IMG/VR virus record: IMGVR_UViG_3300032265_000489
Span: 1-25,185 of that record
Source: a virus
DNA length: 25,185 nucleotides
Direction: 5' to 3' (one strand)
Shown here: positions 23,457-25,185 of the stretch, one piece after another
Numbering within the stretch: the stretch's first letter is position 1
Layout: each line of letters starts with the position of its first letter
Notes under the pieces: generated by a model
Databases searched by the model: none
Told to the model about the DNA's origin: nothing
Seen by the model: only the letters and a program-made list of their open reading frames with translations
Translations under genes and position numbers: made by a program

Positions 23457-23930
23457 ATGAAAAAACTTGAAGAAATTTTAAATCTACCTGAGACTAAAAA
23501 GACTATCAAAAAAGCTGAAAAAGAAAAGGCTGTAGAAGTTGCACAACCTTTTCTTCGAGATATGTCAGAGTTTGACAAAATAGCATCGGCTCTACCAGCT
23601 GTAAAAGGTCTAGGAGATGCAAGCGATGCTGAGTTTGATGCACTAGCGCAACGTGCTACAGATGCCTACGACGATCTAATGGATCTAGGGATGAACGTTG
23701 AAGCTCGTTATAGTGGTCGTATTTTTGAAGTAGCTGGCGGCATGCTTAAAAATGCTATTGATGCAAAAGCCGCTAAAATTGACAAAAAACTCAAAATGAT
23801 TGAGTTACAGCTTAAGAAACAGAAATTAGACCAAGAATCTAACAATGATGATAGCGTAGATGTGTCTGGAACTGGTGTTATTGTTTCAGATCGTAATAGC
23901 CTATTGGAAAAACTTAAGAGTATGAAATAA
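23457..23930 (+). CDS. 16: Probable small terminase subunit, gp16-like
   Basis: The product has 157 residues. It begins MKKLEEILNLPE, has a charged linker, and then a long helical hairpin (~50-125) with DAYDDLMDLGMNVEARYSG, IFEVAGGMLKNAIDAKAAK and DKKLKMIELQLKKQKLDQ. This is the shape of T4 gp16, whose central coiled coil assembles rings that recognise concatemeric DNA for the gp17 motor. T4 gp16 has 164 residues. A flexible tail and final SLLEKLKSMK resemble the end region that engages the large subunit. No large terminase gene lies beside it in the window, unlike T4 where 16 and 17 are adjacent, which lowers certainty. Confidence 0.6.
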   Translation: MKKLEEILNLPETKKTIKKAEKEKAVEVAQPFLRDMSEFDKIASALPAVKGLGDASDAEFDALAQRATDAYDDLMDLGMNVEARYSGRIFEVAGGMLKNAIDAKAAKIDKKLKMIELQLKKQKLDQESNNDDSVDVSGTGVIVSDRNSLLEKLKSMK

Positions 23931-23933
23931 ATA
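23926..23933 (+). promoter_or_regulatory. T4-type late promoter before 23952 gene
   Basis: AATAAATACT overlaps the stop of the gp16-like gene. The expected start near 23939 leaves a 13-base leader holding GGAA (23941-23944) before the ATG at 23952. Confidence 0.5.
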
Positions 23934-23951
23934 CTATATCGGAATTAACCT

Positions 23952-24578
23952 ATGAAATCGTTTACAGAATATCTAACAGAAAGCAAGGAAGAGCACAAGT
24001 ACTCTTTCAAAATTAAAATTGCCGGAGATCTTCCAGAGCATTGTGAAGATGTCATGGAAACTGCTCTACAAAAATATCAAGTTGGAAAGTTTGCAAAAAC
24101 AAAAACAACGCCAATTCAAAAGAAACTAAATGACTTTCCAGAACTAGAAAATCTAGAAGTTCATATGTTTGATGTTGAATTAGATTACCCTACTACTAGT
24201 TTGGTATTATCAAACTATGTAGCAGAGCAAACAGGTATTCCTTTAGCTCGTGTTCGTGTTCGTAGCCTAGGTGAAGAATCAGAAAGCGAATTAAATGTTG
24301 AACATGCTGAAATAGATAGCAAGGCACTGTTAACCAGTGACCTAGCAAAAGAAAATCATCAAGGCATGGTAGGTGACAAAGGTGTTGCTAACTTCTTAAA
24401 AGAGTTATCTAAAGAACGCAAAAACACACAGCCTACAGAATACAAAGGTGTAAATGAAAAGATCCTCGCTAAAAAAGCGTTTAAAGAAAAATCAAACGAA
24501 TTACCAAAACCTGGTCCAGCAAGAAGTCCTCTTGGAACTGTAGCTAATCCAGATCCAAGAAAAGGAAAAACAAAATGA
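23952..24578 (+). CDS. Unknown protein with capsid-targeting-like N-terminus
   Basis: The product has 208 residues. The first ten, MKSFTEYLTE, resemble T4 internal-protein peptide MKTYQEFIAE and end with L-T-E, a fit to the gp21 protease site. Residues ~17-110 look like an alpha-beta fold with YSFKIKIAG, MFDVELDYPTTSLVLSNYV and IPLARVRVRSLGE. From ~120 on it is charged, Lys-rich and probably disordered, with PGPARSPLGTVANPDPRKG near the end. I do not recognise a function. The next gene starts inside its stop (ATGA). It may be a scaffold-associated or packaged head protein; that inference rests on the N-terminal peptide and position. Confidence 0.6.
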   Translation: MKSFTEYLTESKEEHKYSFKIKIAGDLPEHCEDVMETALQKYQVGKFAKTKTTPIQKKLNDFPELENLEVHMFDVELDYPTTSLVLSNYVAEQTGIPLARVRVRSLGEESESELNVEHAEIDSKALLTSDLAKENHQGMVGDKGVANFLKELSKERKNTQPTEYKGVNEKILAKKAFKEKSNELPKPGPARSPLGTVANPDPRKGKTK

Positions 24579-25185
24579 ACTTTAATCAATTATTTCAAAA
24601 GATGAGAGAGCTTGATGCTCCTGTTAGCGAAGAACTTGTTGGCGGCCAAAAGAAACTAGATGTTGACCATGACGGTGACATTGAAGGTGATGATCTAGCA
24701 GATCTTCGCGCTGGTAAAAAAGAAGTTGACGAATGTGGACCAATGAGCATGCCAGACATGCCCAGACCTGCTCCACAACAAGATTCAGTTAACATGAATG
24801 TCAGCATGAATGGTAGTGGTGCAAATGGTATTCGTGACCTAATGGATCTATTGCGTCACTTAGAACAAGGCGGCGAAGGTCATGAGCATAGCGAACCTAT
24901 TGAAATTGAAATGGAGCCAATGTTCGGCAGCGACATGGAAGAAGAGCGCCTAGCTAACGCACCAGATGAAAAATATGCTCCTATGAGCAGAATGACTGCC
25001 ACAGGCGACGACCTACACAGTGCCGGAGATGAGGCGCCTAAGGTCAATGGTGGTGGCAACCCAATGGAAGCATTAAAGGCTAAACTACAAGAATTGTATG
25101 ACCAGATGTCATTAGATGAAGCAGGATATGTAGGTCCAGGACAATCAAAACCAGCACCGGCAGCACCAGCCGCTGATCCTGCAAA
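24575..25185 (+). CDS. Acidic protein with EF-hand-like loop, 3' end outside window
   Basis: Translation from the ATG at 24575 stays open to the window edge (203 full codons). The protein starts MNFNQLFQKMRELDAPVSEE. Residues 29-40, DVDHDGDIEGDD, fit a calcium-binding EF-hand loop: Asp at 1, 3 and 5, Gly at 6, Ile at 8, Asp at 12. The remainder is acidic and Met-rich, with MNVSMNGSGANGIRDLMDLL, a short EGHEHSEPIEIEME stretch, KVNGGGNPMEALKAKLQELY and a Pro/Ala-rich run at the end. I recall comparable acidic proteins with the NMNVSMNGSGA motif in marine T4-like phages without a defined role. It overlaps the previous gene by four bases, so it is likely co-translated. A prohead scaffold or internal head protein is possible. 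Confidence 0.6.
   Translation, partial: MNFNQLFQKMRELDAPVSEELVGGQKKLDVDHDGDIEGDDLADLRAGKKEVDECGPMSMPDMPRPAPQQDSVNMNVSMNGSGANGIRDLMDLLRHLEQGGEGHEHSEPIEIEMEPMFGSDMEEERLANAPDEKYAPMSRMTATGDDLHSAGDEAPKVNGGGNPMEALKAKLQELYDQMSLDEAGYVGPGQSKPAPAAPAADPA

Noticed and set aside
1-25185. CRISPR arrays, tRNA genes, insertion sequences
   Set aside because: No regularly spaced repeats, cloverleaf sequences, transposases or flanking inverted repeats were seen on either strand.

Overview
The window is part of the virion-gene region of a T4-like myovirus, AT-rich and of the marine/freshwater (cyanophage or pelagimyophage-like) type. Recognisable T4 counterparts are neck proteins gp13 and gp14, tail sheath stabiliser gp15, tail sheath gp18, tail tube gp19, the gp4 head-completion nuclease, a probable small terminase gp16 and a gp1-type dNMP kinase. 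Several genes start at T4-type late promoters (TATAAATA-like octamers). No host gene, tRNA, CRISPR array or insertion sequence is visible, so the host cannot be named from this stretch.

Layout. (1) 1-6690, + strand: a fibre/adhesin block. It holds the 3' part of a very large Thr/Ser/Gly-rich fibre-like protein, two small beta-rich proteins, a protein with two fibronectin III domains and a His-rich polyglycine tip, and a His-rich protein of unknown role. (2) 6687-14752, - strand: one tightly packed block reading gp14, gp15, NUDIX hydrolase, then three consecutive flavin-dependent (tryptophan-type) halogenases. (3) 14790-17207, + strand: gp13, two small proteins with N-termini like T4 capsid-targeting peptides, and a dNMP kinase with its own sigma70-like promoter inside an inverted repeat. 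(4) 17137-17478, - strand: a small HNH-type zinc protein whose 3' end overlaps the kinase. (5) 17588-25185, + strand: a greatly enlarged gp18, gp19, a terminator, a tube-fold protein, a small conserved protein, gp4, a gp16-like protein, another protein with a capsid-targeting-like N-terminus, and a partial acidic protein with an EF-hand-like loop.

The genes make the neck, tail, receptor-binding tip and head contents of the particle. The unusual cargo is the three-halogenase set. It lies downstream of two essential neck/tail genes in what looks like one late transcription unit, so the enzymes are probably made while virions assemble. Two of the three share long stretches of identical DNA. The clearest regulatory signals are divergent late promoters between gp14 and gp13, three late promoters exactly five bases before an ATG (predicted leaderless mRNAs), and a hairpin that should hide the dNMP kinase ribosome binding site only in read-through transcripts.
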